Origin: Streptomyces sp. XD-27
GTDB lineage: Bacteria; Actinomycetota; Actinomycetes; Streptomycetales; Streptomycetaceae
Reading direction: 5' to 3'
Length of the DNA stretch: 64,000 nucleotides
Assembly: GCF_030553055.1 (NCBI RefSeq)
Contig: NZ_CP130713.1
Span: 4,030,001-4,094,000, forward strand
Position numbers and translations under genes: made by a program. The notes beneath the pieces are model-generated. The model was not told where the DNA came from and did no database searches. It worked only from the letters and a program-made list of their open reading frames with translations. Within the stretch, counting starts at the first letter, position 1. Each line of letters starts with the position of its first letter. Shown one piece after another: positions 18,452 through 28,287 of the stretch.

Positions 18452-18465
18452 ACCGATTGTTCGGT
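18452..18465. promoter_or_regulatory. Near-match PaaR/TetR operator before the second bkd operon
   Basis: ACCGATTGTTCGGT fits the palindromic core ACCGNNCGNNCGGT with one mismatch (TG for CG at the centre). It lies 54 bp upstream of the bkdA start and about 102 bp upstream of the divergent Lrp/AsnC gene. The same core occurs exactly at 21258 and 26284. Inference: the TetR regulator at 19080-19670 also controls this operon, more weakly. Confidence 0.5.
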
Positions 18466-18499
18466 CGTCGGCACATTTTGGCTACAGGCGGCCGCAGCC

Positions 18500-18521
18500 T
18501 GTGGACAAACGGTTTTCCACA
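18500..18521. promoter_or_regulatory. Pair of opposed DnaA-box sequences forming an inverted repeat
   Basis: TGTGGACAA (18500-18508, reverse complement TTGTCCACA, the preferred Streptomyces DnaA box) and TTTTCCACA (18513-18521) face each other with 4 bp between. Together with flanking bases they form a 24-bp imperfect palindrome with arms CTGTGGA/TCCACAG. It may bind DnaA or be an operator for the adjacent Lrp/AsnC regulator; it lies 46 bp before that gene. Confidence 0.45.
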
Positions 18522-18566
18522 GCATGGGATGAAGGCAGAGCGTCCACGAAGGGGAGGCGGGGCGGT

Positions 18567-19055
18567 ATGCAGGACGAACAGATGGCCAACCACGGAGGAA
18601 GGCCCCCCGCCCGGCCGCTGGACGGCGTCGACCGCGACATCCTGCGCATGCTCCAGACGGACGGCCGCGCCTCGATACGCTCCGTCGCCGAGCGGGTACA
18701 CATCTCGCGCGCCAGCGCCTACGCCCGCATCAACCGCCTCGTGGACGACGGGGTGATCCGCGGCTTCTCGGCCCAGGTGGACCAGGAGCGGGCGGGGCAG
18801 AGCGCCTCCGCGTACATCACGTTGAAGATCGTGCAGAATTCCTGGCGCACGGTCCGCGAGCAGTTGCGCGCCCTGCCGGGCGCCGCCCATATCGCCCTGG
18901 TCAGCGGCGACTTCGATGTGCTGCTGCTGGTGCACACGGCCGACAACCGCTCGCTGCGGGAGCTGGTGCTGACCCGGATCCAGTCGATCCCGGAGGTGCT
19001 CAGCAGCCGCACGCTGCTGGTGTTCGAGGAGACGGACCTGGCCACCGGGCCCTGA
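18567..19055 (+). CDS. bkdR: Lrp/AsnC-family transcriptional regulator (BkdR-like)
   Basis: 162 aa from ATG 18567 with GGGGAGGCGGGG upstream; ATG 18582 is an alternative. N-terminal HTH (LDGVDRDILRMLQTDGRASIRSVAERVHISRAS...) and a C-terminal RAM/AsnC effector-binding domain (residues ~75-150) are both clear. It is divergent from bkdABC copy two, the usual position of the BkdR activator/repressor that senses branched-chain amino acids. The inverted repeat at 18500-18521 is a candidate binding site. Confidence 0.88.
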   Translation: MQDEQMANHGGRPPARPLDGVDRDILRMLQTDGRASIRSVAERVHISRASAYARINRLVDDGVIRGFSAQVDQERAGQSASAYITLKIVQNSWRTVREQLRALPGAAHIALVSGDFDVLLLVHTADNRSLRELVLTRIQSIPEVLSSRTLLVFEETDLATGP

Positions 19056-19079
19056 CCCGGCCCGCCGGGTCGGCGCGGC

Positions 19080-19670
19080 TCAGGTCCGCAGGCCCGCGAA
19101 CGCCGTACGGACCACGGCCTCGGCGACCTCTTCGCTGCTCGCCGCGCCGCCGCGGCCCGGCCGGTACCACTCCACGATGGAGTTGATCATGCCGAAGAGC
19201 AGCCGGGTCGCCAGCCGGACGTCCACGTCCCCGCGCAGATCGCCGTCGGCCGCCGCGTGTTTGAGCAGCTCGGCCACCTCGTGGTCGAACTCGCGCCGCC
19301 GCTCCATGGCCCACCGCTCGGTGTCGGTGTTGCCGCGCACCCGCAGCAGCAGCGTGACGTACGGCAGCTCCGCCATCAGCACCTCGGTGGTGCGCCGGGT
19401 CACGTACTCCAGCCGGTCGATCGCCCGGCCCTCGCGCGCGGCGGGCTCCTGGAGGATCCCGAACAGGCCGTCGAGGGCGCGGCTTATCGCCCGCCGCAGC
19501 AGCTCCTCCTTGCCCTTGACGTGGTGGTAGATGGAGGACTTGGAGATTCCGGCGGCACGGGAGAGATGCTCCATCGAGGTGCCGTCGTAGCCGCGCTCGT
19601 TGAACACCTCGACGGCGACCGCGAGCAGCGATTCGGGCGTGTAGGTGTCGCGCTTGGCTGCCATGGTCAT
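19080..19670 (-). CDS. paaR: TetR-family regulator, probable phenylacetate repressor PaaR
   Basis: 196 aa. N-terminal TetR HTH: LLAVAVEVFNERGYDGTSMEHL then AAGISKSSIYHHVKGKEELL (residues ~16-57). The ~140-residue helical ligand domain includes VRTAFAGLRT at the end. Its start overlaps the paaH stop by 4 bp (ATGA), so it is co-transcribed with paaH from the region holding the palindrome at 21258, implying autoregulation. PaaR proteins in actinobacteria release DNA on phenylacetyl-CoA; here the ligand is inferred from context only. Confidence 0.82.
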   Translation of the reverse strand: MTMAAKRDTYTPESLLAVAVEVFNERGYDGTSMEHLSRAAGISKSSIYHHVKGKEELLRRAISRALDGLFGILQEPAAREGRAIDRLEYVTRRTTEVLMAELPYVTLLLRVRGNTDTERWAMERRREFDHEVAELLKHAAADGDLRGDVDVRLATRLLFGMINSIVEWYRPGRGGAASSEEVAEAVVRTAFAGLRT

Positions 19671-21202
19671 GAGGGAACCACATCCTCTGCCGCGTACGCA
19701 CGGCGGATCATGCCCAGCGACGGGGCGTAGCGGCCGGTCGGGAAACGCTTGTGCAGCTGCGTGAGCAGGTCGAACAGCGTCCCGTGACCCACCTGCTCGC
19801 CCCAGGCCAGCGGCCCCTGCGGATAGTTCACGCCGAGGCGCATCGCCGTCTCGACGTCCTCCGGCGAGGCCACGCCCTTGGCGACCGCGTCGGCGGCGAG
19901 GTCCACCAGCATCGCGACCGTCCGGGCCACGATCATGCCGGGGACGTCACCGATGACACTGACCTTCTTGCCGAGCGCCTGGAACAGTCCGACCGCGTCG
20001 TCGACGAGGGCACGCGGGGTGTCCTCCGCCGCCGAGACGGCGACGCGCGTGGCCGAGCGGTAGTCCAGCGCGAGGTCGAAATAGACGACGTCGTTGTACT
20101 CGACGGAGGTCTCGCCGTCGGCCAGGCAGAGCCTGCCGCCGGCCGGGAGATGGATGGCGGGCCGGTCCGCGTCGGTGCGGCGCACCCGGATCCCCGCCTC
20201 CTCGATCATCGCGGGCAGCGCCGCCGCCGACCCCTCCAGGGTTCCGCGGATGACGACCGACGCGGGCGGGTCCGCGGGCTCGGCGGTGTGCGGTTCGGGG
20301 CGCTGGGCGCCCTCCGCGTAGTCGTACCAGCCGCGGCCGGACTTCCGGCCGAGCAGACCGGCCTCGACCATCCGCCGCTGCGCCAGCGAGGGGACGAATT
20401 TCGGATCGTGGAAGAACGACTCCCATACGGATCGCGTGACGGCCTCGTTCACGTCCTGGCCGATGAGGTCGGTGAGCTCGAACGGCCCCATCTTGAAGCC
20501 GCCGGACTCGCGCAGAACGGCGTCGATGGTGGCCGGATCGGCCGCCCGCTCCTCGTAGACGCGGAAGGCCTCGGCGTAGAAGGGGCGCGCGACCCGGTTC
20601 ACGATGAAGCCGGGGGTGTCGGTGCAGCGCACCGGCGACTTGCCCCAGGCCGCGACGGTCCCGTACGCCAGGTCGGCAGCGGCCGCGTCGGTGGTGAAGC
20701 CGCTGACCACCTCGACCAGCGGCAGCAGCGGCGCGGGGTTGAAGAAGTGCAGGCCGACGACGCGGCCGGGCACCCGCAGGGCGCCCGCCACGGCGGTGAC
20801 GGAGAGAGAGGAGGTGTTGGTGGCGAGCAGACACCGTTCGGAGACCACCGACTCCAAGGCGGTGAACAGCTGCTGTTTGGCGCCCAGTTCCTCCAGGATC
20901 GCCTCGATGACCAAGGCGGCGTCCGCCAGCCCGGCCAGTTCGCCGACAGGGGTCAGCCGCTCGCGCGCCGCGTCCCGCTCCTCGGCCGGCATGCGCCCCT
21001 TGTCGACCAGCCTGTCCAGGCGCGCCATGATCGCGTCGGCGGCGGTCCTGGCCCGGCCCGGAGCCACGTCGTAGAGCCGCACCGGGTGACCGGCGACCAG
21101 CGCCACCTGGGCGATTCCCTGCCCCATGGTGCCGGTGCCGACCACGGCGACGGTGCTGTCGTGCGCGATTCCCTGGCTGTCGTCCCGGTCATTCGCAGTC
21201 AT
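19667..21202 (-). CDS. paaH: 3-hydroxyacyl-CoA dehydrogenase (PaaH/PaaC type)
   Basis: 511 aa from ATG 21202 (MTANDRDDSQG), preferred because GGGAGG lies 9 nt upstream; ATGs at 21211 and 21232 are less good. NAD-binding loop AVVGTGTMGQGIAQVALVAGH (residues ~19-38), NTSSLSVTAVAG and GLHFFNPAPLLPLVEVV are family signatures. Two C-terminal 3HCDH domains: PGFIVNRVARPFYAEAF, and a second half with VNYPQGPLAWGEQVG. It oxidises a 3-hydroxyacyl-CoA such as 3-hydroxyadipyl-CoA from ring cleavage. Divergent from paaN. Confidence 0.9.
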   Translation of the reverse strand: MTANDRDDSQGIAHDSTVAVVGTGTMGQGIAQVALVAGHPVRLYDVAPGRARTAADAIMARLDRLVDKGRMPAEERDAARERLTPVGELAGLADAALVIEAILEELGAKQQLFTALESVVSERCLLATNTSSLSVTAVAGALRVPGRVVGLHFFNPAPLLPLVEVVSGFTTDAAAADLAYGTVAAWGKSPVRCTDTPGFIVNRVARPFYAEAFRVYEERAADPATIDAVLRESGGFKMGPFELTDLIGQDVNEAVTRSVWESFFHDPKFVPSLAQRRMVEAGLLGRKSGRGWYDYAEGAQRPEPHTAEPADPPASVVIRGTLEGSAAALPAMIEEAGIRVRRTDADRPAIHLPAGGRLCLADGETSVEYNDVVYFDLALDYRSATRVAVSAAEDTPRALVDDAVGLFQALGKKVSVIGDVPGMIVARTVAMLVDLAADAVAKGVASPEDVETAMRLGVNYPQGPLAWGEQVGHGTLFDLLTQLHKRFPTGRYAPSLGMIRRAYAAEDVVPS

Positions 21203-21217
21203 GCCGCTCATCCTCCC

Positions 21218-21233
21218 GGACAAGTTGTCCACA
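21218..21233. promoter_or_regulatory. Palindrome overlapping a perfect DnaA box
   Basis: GGACAAGTTGTCC (21218-21230) is a perfect inverted repeat with a one-base centre. TTGTCCACA (21225-21233) overlapping it equals the Streptomyces consensus DnaA box. It sits 16 bp upstream of the paaH start, between that start and the PaaR-like operator, where a bound protein would block transcription. Confidence 0.4.
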
Positions 21234-21257
21234 GCTTCGACAGGCCCCCTTGCCCCG

Positions 21258-21271
21258 ACCGATCGTTCGGT
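21258..21271. promoter_or_regulatory. PaaR/TetR operator in the paaH-paaN divergent promoter
   Basis: ACCGATCGTTCGGT matches the palindromic core ACCGNNCGNNCGGT exactly. The flanked 18-mer CCGACCGATCGTTCGGTT is the reverse complement of the site before paaA at 26283-26302, so the two share more than the core. It is 56 bp from the paaH start and 133 bp from paaN. As I recall, the PaaR site of Corynebacterium glutamicum has this core. Confidence 0.72.
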
Positions 21272-21403
21272 TAATCTATCCCTGTCACACCCCAGCCGCC
21301 CACCCGTCTCTCAGTACCGCCCGAAGTGCCGAGATGCGGCGACCGCCGCGCGGGGACGCCGCCGGCGCCCCTTTCCTGGAGCTCACCGAGGAGTTGGTCA
21401 GTC

Positions 21404-23110
21404 GTGACCGCCGGATTCAGCACAGCGCAGTTGATCGAGAAGCACCGCGCCACACTCGACCAGGCCCTGGACACGATCCGCACCCGCGCGTACTGGTCCC
21501 CGCACCCCGAGCATCCCAAGGCGTACGGCGACGGCGGCAGCCTGAGCGCCGCCGACGGCCAGGCCGCCTTCGACGCGCTGCACGGCACCCGCCTCGACCT
21601 GGGCCAGCCCGGCACCGACGGCTGGGTGGGCGGCGAAGTCTCGCCGTTCGGCATCGAGTTGGGCGTGGAGTATCCACACCCCGACATCGAGGTGCTGCTC
21701 CCCGCGATGCGCGCCGGAATGGCGGCCTGGCGCGATGCCGGGCCCGAGGGCCGGGCCGCGGTCTGCCTGGAGATCCTCGCCCGGATCAGCGCCCGCACCC
21801 ACGAATTCGCCCAGGCTGTCATGCACACCAGCGGCCAGGCGTTCATGATGGCCTTCCAGGCCGGCGGCCCGCACGCCCAGGACCGCGGTCTGGAGGCGGT
21901 CGCGTACGCCTTCGCCGAGCAGACCCGCACCCCGCTGACCGCCGACTGGTCCAAGCCCCAGGGCAAGCGCGACCCGCTGGAGCTGCGCAAGGCGTTCACC
22001 GCCGCCCCCCGGGGCATCGCCCTGCTGGTCGGCTGCAACACCTTCCCGACCTGGAACGGCTACCCCGGCCTGTTCGCCTCCCTGGCCACCGGGAACCCCG
22101 TGCTGGTCAAGCCGCACCCGCGCGCCGTACTGCCGCTCGCGCTCACCGTGCAGGCGGCCCGCGAGGCGCTGAGCGACGCGGGCTTCGACCCGAACCTGGT
22201 CGCCCTCGCCGCCGAGCGGCCCGACGAGGGCCTGGCCAAGACGCTCGCCGTCCACCCCGACATCCGCATCATCGACTACACCGGCTCGACCGCCTTCGGC
22301 GACTGGCTGGAGACCAACGCCCGCCAGGCGCAGGTCTTCACCGAGAAGGCCGGGGTCAACACCGTCGTCATCGACTCCACCGACGACTACAAGGGCATGC
22401 TGGGGAACCTGGCGTTCTCCCTCTCCCTCTACAGCGGCCAGATGTGCACCACCCCGCAGAACCTGCTCATCCCCCGCGACGGCATCGACACCGACGCCGG
22501 CCGCAAGACCTACGACGAGGTGGTGGCCGACCTGGCCACGGCGGTCGACGGGCTGCTGGGCGACGACGCCCGGGCGAACGCCCTGCTGGGCGCCATCGTC
22601 AACCCGCAGGTGGGCGAGCGCATCGACGCCGCTGCCTCGCTGGGCGAGGTCGCCCTCGCCTCCCGCCCGGTCGCCAACCCCGACTTCCCCGGCGCCACGG
22701 TGCGCACGCCGGTCATCGTCAAGCAGGACGGCGCGCGGAAGCAGTGGGAGGACGCGGACGCCGACGCCGCGTACCTCACCGAGTGCTTCGGACCGGTGTC
22801 CTTCGCCGTCGCCGTGGACTCCACCGACGACGCGGTCGCTCTGCTGCGCCGCACGGTCCGGGACAAGGGCGCGATGACGGTCGGGGCGTACACCACCTCG
22901 CCCGGCGTGGAGCGGCAGATCGAGGAGGCATGCCTGGAGGAGTGCGCTCAGCTCTCGCTGAACCTCACCGGCGGGGTCTATGTGAACCAGACCGCGGCCT
23001 TCTCCGACTTCCACGGCTCCGGCGGCAACCCGGCCGCCAACGCCGCGCTGTGCGACGGGGCGTTCGTGGCGAACCGCTTCCGCATGGTGGAGGTCCGCCG
23101 CCCGGCCTGA
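21404..23110 (+). CDS. paaN: Phenylacetate degradation protein PaaN (aldehyde dehydrogenase fold)
   Basis: 568 aa from GTG 21404 with GAGGAG 9 nt upstream; the longer open frame upstream crosses the promoter and is unlikely to be translated. Aldehyde dehydrogenase superfamily features: NTFPTWNGYPGLFASLATGNPVLVKP, then DYTGSTAFGDWLE, FTEKAGVNTVVID and the putative catalytic Cys in SGQMCTTPQN. PaaN proteins oxidise the ring-opened semialdehyde after epoxidation by PaaABCDE. No MaoC hydratase domain is seen. Ends at a strong hairpin shared with the convergent methylase gene. Confidence 0.88.
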   Translation: MTAGFSTAQLIEKHRATLDQALDTIRTRAYWSPHPEHPKAYGDGGSLSAADGQAAFDALHGTRLDLGQPGTDGWVGGEVSPFGIELGVEYPHPDIEVLLPAMRAGMAAWRDAGPEGRAAVCLEILARISARTHEFAQAVMHTSGQAFMMAFQAGGPHAQDRGLEAVAYAFAEQTRTPLTADWSKPQGKRDPLELRKAFTAAPRGIALLVGCNTFPTWNGYPGLFASLATGNPVLVKPHPRAVLPLALTVQAAREALSDAGFDPNLVALAAERPDEGLAKTLAVHPDIRIIDYTGSTAFGDWLETNARQAQVFTEKAGVNTVVIDSTDDYKGMLGNLAFSLSLYSGQMCTTPQNLLIPRDGIDTDAGRKTYDEVVADLATAVDGLLGDDARANALLGAIVNPQVGERIDAAASLGEVALASRPVANPDFPGATVRTPVIVKQDGARKQWEDADADAAYLTECFGPVSFAVAVDSTDDAVALLRRTVRDKGAMTVGAYTTSPGVERQIEEACLEECAQLSLNLTGGVYVNQTAAFSDFHGSGGNPAANAALCDGAFVANRFRMVEVRRPA

Positions 23111-23119
23111 CGCCCGGCC

Positions 23120-23150
23120 CTCCCGGGCCGGCCCCCTTCCGGCCCGGGAG
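23120..23150. terminator. Bidirectional hairpin between paaN and an rRNA methylase gene
   Basis: Perfect 12-bp arms CTCCCGGGCCGG and CCGGCCCGGGAG with a 7-nt loop. It lies between the convergent stops at 23110 and 23157. No U-tract on either side, as is common for actinobacterial terminators. Confidence 0.7.
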
Positions 23151-23156
23151 CCACGG

Positions 23157-23939
23157 TCAGCGGCGCGGCAGCTGGCCGGTCTGGGCCGGGGGCGGGCCTC
23201 CCCAGTGGAAGAGAGCCATGGCCACGCTCGTGGCGAGGTTGTAGCTGGACACCTGGGGTCGCATGGGGAGTGCTACGAGCTTGGTCGCCCGGCTGCGGAG
23301 CTCCGGCGAGATCCCGTGGCGCTCGGACCCGAATGCGAGCAGCGCATCATCCGGGAGCACCACGGACCTGATGTCCTCGCCTTCCGGGTCCAGGGCGTAC
23401 AGCGGCCCGGGCGGGAGATCATCGAGCGACACTCGCTCCACTGCGGTGGCGAAGTGGAGACCGGCACCTGCTCGCACCGCGTTGGGGTGCCATGGATCCA
23501 TGTCACCCGTGGTGACCACACCCGTGGCTCCGAGACCAGCGGCGAGCCGGACCACGGCACCGACATTCCCGAGATTGCGGGGGTTGTCCAACACGACGAC
23601 CGGCGACAACCGCGGGAGCCTCGACAGCTCGTCCCGGTTCGCCTGACGGCTGGGCCTGACCGCCACGGCGGCGACCTGCGTGGGGTGAACCCGGGGCAGC
23701 AGATCCCGCAAGGCCTGCGCCGGCACCTCGACAACCAGATCGCCCATCAGGTCACTCAGGTCGTCGGCCAAGTCGGCCGCGAGTGCCAGCACGGAGTCTT
23801 TGTCGCTCGTCAGCGCCAGCCGCACGTTCGCCCCGAAGCGGAGCGCGTGCTTGAGGGCATGGAAACCGTCAAGCAGCACACCGTCAGGGGCCATCTCGCG
23901 CCATTGCTGCACAGCCCTCGCGGCTTCGTCGTCGGTCAT
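23157..23939 (-). CDS. SpoU/TrmH-family RNA 2'-O-methyltransferase
   Basis: 260 aa. All three SPOUT motifs are present: motif 1 DNPRNLGNVGAVVRLAAG (near residue 118), motif 2 LAFGSERHGIS (near 201) and motif 3 LPMRPQVSSYNLATSVAMALF (near 225), which form the SAM-binding trefoil knot and carry the catalytic Arg and Asn. An N-terminal substrate-binding domain precedes. The family methylates ribose 2'-OH in tRNA or 23S rNA; resistance-type thiostrepton methylases share it, but nothing here indicates which RNA. Convergent with paaN. Confidence 0.88.
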   Translation of the reverse strand: MTDDEAARAVQQWREMAPDGVLLDGFHALKHALRFGANVRLALTSDKDSVLALAADLADDLSDLMGDLVVEVPAQALRDLLPRVHPTQVAAVAVRPSRQANRDELSRLPRLSPVVVLDNPRNLGNVGAVVRLAAGLGATGVVTTGDMDPWHPNAVRAGAGLHFATAVERVSLDDLPPGPLYALDPEGEDIRSVVLPDDALLAFGSERHGISPELRSRATKLVALPMRPQVSSYNLATSVAMALFHWGGPPPAQTGQLPRR

Positions 23940-24046
23940 CCCCTCAGACTACGGCTCGGGGCTCTCACCAGGGCCTTCGCTCCTGCGGGCGCGCGGAACC
24001 CCAGCCGGTCTCGACTTCGTCCGCGCCCAGCGGTGCCCAGCAGCAG

Positions 24047-25453
24047 TCACAACGCTCCGCTCGGGCCTCCGGCGGCGAACCGCCGTGGCAGAAGGCACTG
24101 CCGTACGCGCCGGGCCCGCGCCCCCGCCCAGATCAGGAAGGCCGTCGGGAGGAACACCGCGTCCGCCGAGATCATGGCGAGGGAGAAGAACGGCAGGCCC
24201 AGCAGGATCGCGATGCCGACGTGCTCCAGCACCATCAGGGCGATCAGCACGTTCTTTATCTTCCGGTGGAAGACCGTGAACGGGAAGGCCACCTGGATGA
24301 CGACCGTGCCGTAGGTGAGCACCATCACCACGATGCCGCTCTTCACGAGCAGGTCCGCCAGCGCCGGCCAAGGGGAGAAGTAGTCCAGGTGCAGGGGGTA
24401 GTAGAGCGCGGTGCCGTCCTGCCAGCGCGATCCTTGGACCTTGTACCAGCCGGCGGTGGCGTATATCAGGCAGACCTCCGCCATGATCACCAGCAGTGTG
24501 CCGTTGTGGATCAGGTGGGCGACCGCGTCCAGGACGGTCCGCGGCTCGCCCGGCGCGTAGCGCCGTACCAGCCACCACAGCGCCTGGACGCACCACAGGC
24601 CCCACAGGAAGGCGGCCCAGCCCAGGCCCGGGAGCGGTCCGTTCGCCGTCCAGGCCAGCTGGGAGTCGGTGAACATCTGGAGGGCGGCGAGGGCGAGTCC
24701 GGTGCCTGCCCACAGCACGACACCGGTGGCGTCGCGCGGCTGCCCGTCCGCGCCCTGCCGGGCGGCACGGCGCGCGTCGAGGGACCACACCTGTCCGCAG
24801 CGGGTCAGCACCAGGTACGTCGACATCAGGTGGATGACATTGTCGCCGCCGTCCCCGAGGAAGACGCTGCGGTTCTGCAGCGACAGCACCCCGATCATGA
24901 ACAGGACGGACATGGTGCGGGTGCGCCAGCCCAGCATCAAGAGGGCGCTGGAGACGATCGCGAGCGCGTAGACGATCTCGAACCAGACCGTGCTGTCGGA
25001 CCACACGAGCATCGTGAAGGCGTGGTTGCCGTCGATGAGCTGGCGCGCCATGTCCACGCTGAACGGGCCGTCGGGTCCGTACAGCTGCCGGCGGTGCGGC
25101 CACTCGCGCAGCAGGAAGCACAGCCAGGTGAACGCGAACCCTATCCGTATGACAGCGCTCTGGTACGGGCCGAGGGAGGAGCCTGTGACCTGGGCGAACG
25201 CGGCCTCGACGCGGCGGCCGAAGCGGGCCCGGGCCGACGGCGCGGGGCGCGGTGGGGCAGCGGGCGGCGCGTACGGGGGAGGCGGTGCCAGGACGGCGGC
25301 GGAAGGCGGCACGGGGGGCGTCGGCGGCACCTGCCGCGGCAGCGTGGGCGGGGGCGGCGGGGCGGGCGTGTGCGACGGGCCCGAGCCCGGCTGGGTGTCC
25401 GGTGCGGGCTCCGGCTCGTGGCCAGGGGAGGGCGGCGCGGCGGGATGGGTCAC
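24047..25453 (-). CDS. HTTM-domain multi-pass membrane protein
   Basis: 468 aa from GTG 25453, overlapping the upstream gene's stop by 4 bp. About 95 Pro-rich cytoplasmic residues come first, then ~7-8 transmembrane helices. [33 protein letters not shown] and [19 protein letters not shown] match the HTTM (horizontally transferred transmembrane) domain related to vitamin K gamma-carboxylase. No carboxylase lumenal domain is present, and the activity of bacterial HTTM proteins is mostly unknown. Always-adjacent DUF5819 suggests the two form a membrane complex. Confidence 0.8.
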   Translation of the reverse strand: MTHPAAPPSPGHEPEPAPDTQPGSGPSHTPAPPPPPTLPRQVPPTPPVPPSAAVLAPPPPYAPPAAPPRPAPSARARFGRRVEAAFAQVTGSSLGPYQSAVIRIGFAFTWLCFLLREWPHRRQLYGPDGPFSVDMARQLIDGNHAFTMLVWSDSTVWFEIVYALAIVSSALLMLGWRTRTMSVLFMIGVLSLQNRSVFLGDGGDNVIHLMSTYLVLTRCGQVWSLDARRAARQGADGQPRDATGVVLWAGTGLALAALQMFTDSQLAWTANGPLPGLGWAAFLWGLWCVQALWWLVRRYAPGEPRTVLDAVAHLIHNGTLLVIMAEVCLIYATAGWYKVQGSRWQDGTALYYPLHLDYFSPWPALADLLVKSGIVVMVLTYGTVVIQVAFPFTVFHRKIKNVLIALMVLEHVGIAILLGLPFFSLAMISADAVFLPTAFLIWAGARARRVRQCLLPRRFAAGGPSGAL

Positions 25454-26111
25454 CGGCTGGTCCCCTCGGGTATGTCGGCGGCGGTCACGGTCCACCACGG
25501 CAGCTGCCGCTGGACCGTCCTCAGGTCGATCTTCTCGTCGCTCCACGGCGGCGGGGCGACGGGTCTGGTCACGGACCGGATCTGCACGCGCAGGACCGTG
25601 CCGCCGTCCTCTTCGCCGCCGATGCGGAGCATCACGATCCGCCGCAGGTACTCCCCGAAGAGCTGCCCGCGGCGGCCGATGGGCTGGTCCTGGGAGTCGT
25701 GCGAGCCTACGTAGAAGTCCCAGGCGCGGCGCAGTTCGTTCTGCTGGGTGTGGCTGGGCAGGAGGCTGTGGCGGATGGCGTCCCCGTCCCGGGCGGTCAG
25801 GTCCTTCCAGTCGGTGGTGGAGACTCCCCCTCCGGTGCGCGGACCTGGGCGCGGACCTGGACGGAGACGTTCTGCTGCAGCGGGTTGGGGGCGAAGAGCT
25901 TCCAGTTCTGTTCGAACTCGGGATAGATGTAGTCGTCGATCGTCTCGCCGTGCTGCTTGCTGGCGGTGTTCGGCGGGGCGACGTGCAGGAACACCATGGT
26001 GAGGTGCACGGCCACAGCCACCGCGACGGCCGCGGCCGCCAGCGCGATGATCAGCTGTCCGGGCAGCGAGAGCCCGGCGGCGCCGCCCGCCTTCTGCTGT
26101 TCCGGCTCCAT
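25450..26111 (-). pseudogene. DUF5819 family membrane protein, frame broken by a one-base deletion
   Basis: Starts at ATG 26111 ([10 protein letters not shown]) or possibly GTG 26246. One transmembrane helix ([22 protein letters not shown]), then the conserved [11 protein letters not shown] and [21 protein letters not shown], a DUF5819 signature. The first frame ends soon after VRAPEG at 25797. The neighbouring frame carries the rest ([16 protein letters not shown] to IPEGTSR, stop 25450). Adding one base to the C run 25826-25830 joins them. I think the gene is intact in the organism. Coupled to the HTTM gene. Confidence 0.75.
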
Positions 26112-26283
26112 TCCCGCCCCGATCCCCGTGGTCCTGCCCTGCGCTGCCTCCTGCCGCCGCCGCTGCGCGGCCGCACGGTCCGACGTCCCGTCCCGGCACG
26201 GTACCCAGGCGGGCGCACCAGGCACAGATGCCTCGGAGTTATCCACAGGGTTGACACCCTACGTTCCCTCGGCCCACCATTGA

Positions 26284-26297
26284 ACCGAACGATCGGT
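26284..26297. promoter_or_regulatory. PaaR/TetR operator upstream of paaABCDE
   Basis: ACCGAACGATCGGT matches the core ACCGNNCGNNCGGT exactly, within the 20-bp near-palindrome 26283-26302. It is 46 bp before the paaA start. The DUF5819 gene reads away on the other side. A perfect DnaA-box sequence (TTATCCACA, 26239-26247) lies 36 bp to the left. Confidence 0.75.
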
Positions 26298-26342
26298 CGG
26301 TTGGTCGGCCGGTCACCCGGCAGCGACGGCGAGGGGGCTGGC

Positions 26343-27289
<947 letters not shown>

Positions 27290-27293
<4 letters not shown>

Positions 27294-27589
27294 GCACGGA
27301 CACAGGCCGGGGCGACTGGCCGCTGTGGGAGGTGTTCGTCCGCAGCAAGCGCGGACTGAGCCACACCCACGCCGGAAGCCTGCACGCACCGGACGCCGAA
27401 ATGGCGCTGCGCAACGCCCGCGACCTCTACACCCGCCGTTCCGAAGGCATCTCCATCTGGGTGGTGCCCTCCGCCGCGATCACCGCGTCCTCGCCGGACG
27501 AGAAGGACCCGTTCTTCGAGCCGTCCGCGGACAAGCCCTACCGGCACCCGACGTTCTACGAGATCCCCGAGGGGGTGCGGCACCTGTGA
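27290..27589 (+). CDS. paaB: Phenylacetyl-CoA epoxidase subunit PaaB
   Basis: 99 aa, normal PaaB length. [41 protein letters not shown] and the later WVVPSAAI are characteristic. PaaB has no catalytic site; it bridges PaaA-PaaC pairs into the active multimer. Its ATG overlaps the paaA stop by 4 bp (ATGA). Confidence 0.94.
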
Positions 27590-28287
27590 CCGCCGCACTC
27601 GCCCTCGGCGACGACGCGCTCGTGCTCTCCCACCGGCTGGGGGAGTGGGCAGGACACGCCCCTGTCCTGGAAGAGGAGGTGGCCCTCGCCAACATCGCCC
27701 TGGACCTGCTCGGCCAGGCGCGGGTCCTGCTGTCCCTGGCCGGAGACGAGGACGAACTCGCCTACCTCCGCGAGGAACGCGCCTTCCGCAACGTCCAGCT
27801 CGTCGAACAGCCCAACGGCGACTTCGCCCACACCATCGCCCGCCAGCTGTACTTCTCCACCTACCAGGAGCTGCTGTTCGAACAGCTCGCCGACGGCTCC
27901 AGCGCCTTCGCCCCACTCGCCGCCAAGGCGGTCAAGGAAGTCGCCTACCACCGGGACCACGCCGAGAACTGGACACTGCGGCTCGGCGACGGCACCGCCG
28001 AGAGCCACCAGCGGATGCGCCGCGGACTGGACGCCCTGTGGCGCTACACCGGCGAACTGTTCGATCCGGTCGAGGGATGCGACGCCGACTGGACCGCCCT
28101 GCACGACAACTGGCTGAACCGCATCCGGTCCGTACTGGACCGCGCCACCCTGGCCCTGCCCGAAGGACCGCAGCGCGACGCGTGGACAGCCGGCGGCGGA
28201 CGCCAGGGCATCCACACCGAGCCGTTCGGCCGGATGCTCGCCGAGATGCAGCACCTGCACCGCAGCCACCCGGGGGCGACATGGTGA
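27586..28287 (+). CDS. paaC: Phenylacetyl-CoA epoxidase structural subunit PaaC
   Basis: 233 aa from GTG 27586, overlapping the paaB stop by 4 bp. Ferritin-like helices: LSHRLGEWAGHAPVLEEEVALANIALDLLGQAR, then KEVAYHRDHAENWTLRLGDGT and FGRMLAEMQHLHRSHPG. PaaC is the inactive partner that holds PaaA; the metal-binding set is incomplete as expected. Its last codons overlap paaD. Confidence 0.94.
   Translation: MTAALALGDDALVLSHRLGEWAGHAPVLEEEVALANIALDLLGQARVLLSLAGDEDELAYLREERAFRNVQLVEQPNGDFAHTIARQLYFSTYQELLFEQLADGSSAFAPLAAKAVKEVAYHRDHAENWTLRLGDGTAESHQRMRRGLDALWRYTGELFDPVEGCDADWTALHDNWLNRIRSVLDRATLALPEGPQRDAWTAGGGRQGIHTEPFGRMLAEMQHLHRSHPGATW

Noticed and set aside
21250..23244. 664-codon open frame overlapping paaN in another frame
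   Set aside because: Composition is a frame-shadow of the PaaN coding sequence, which has conserved motifs.
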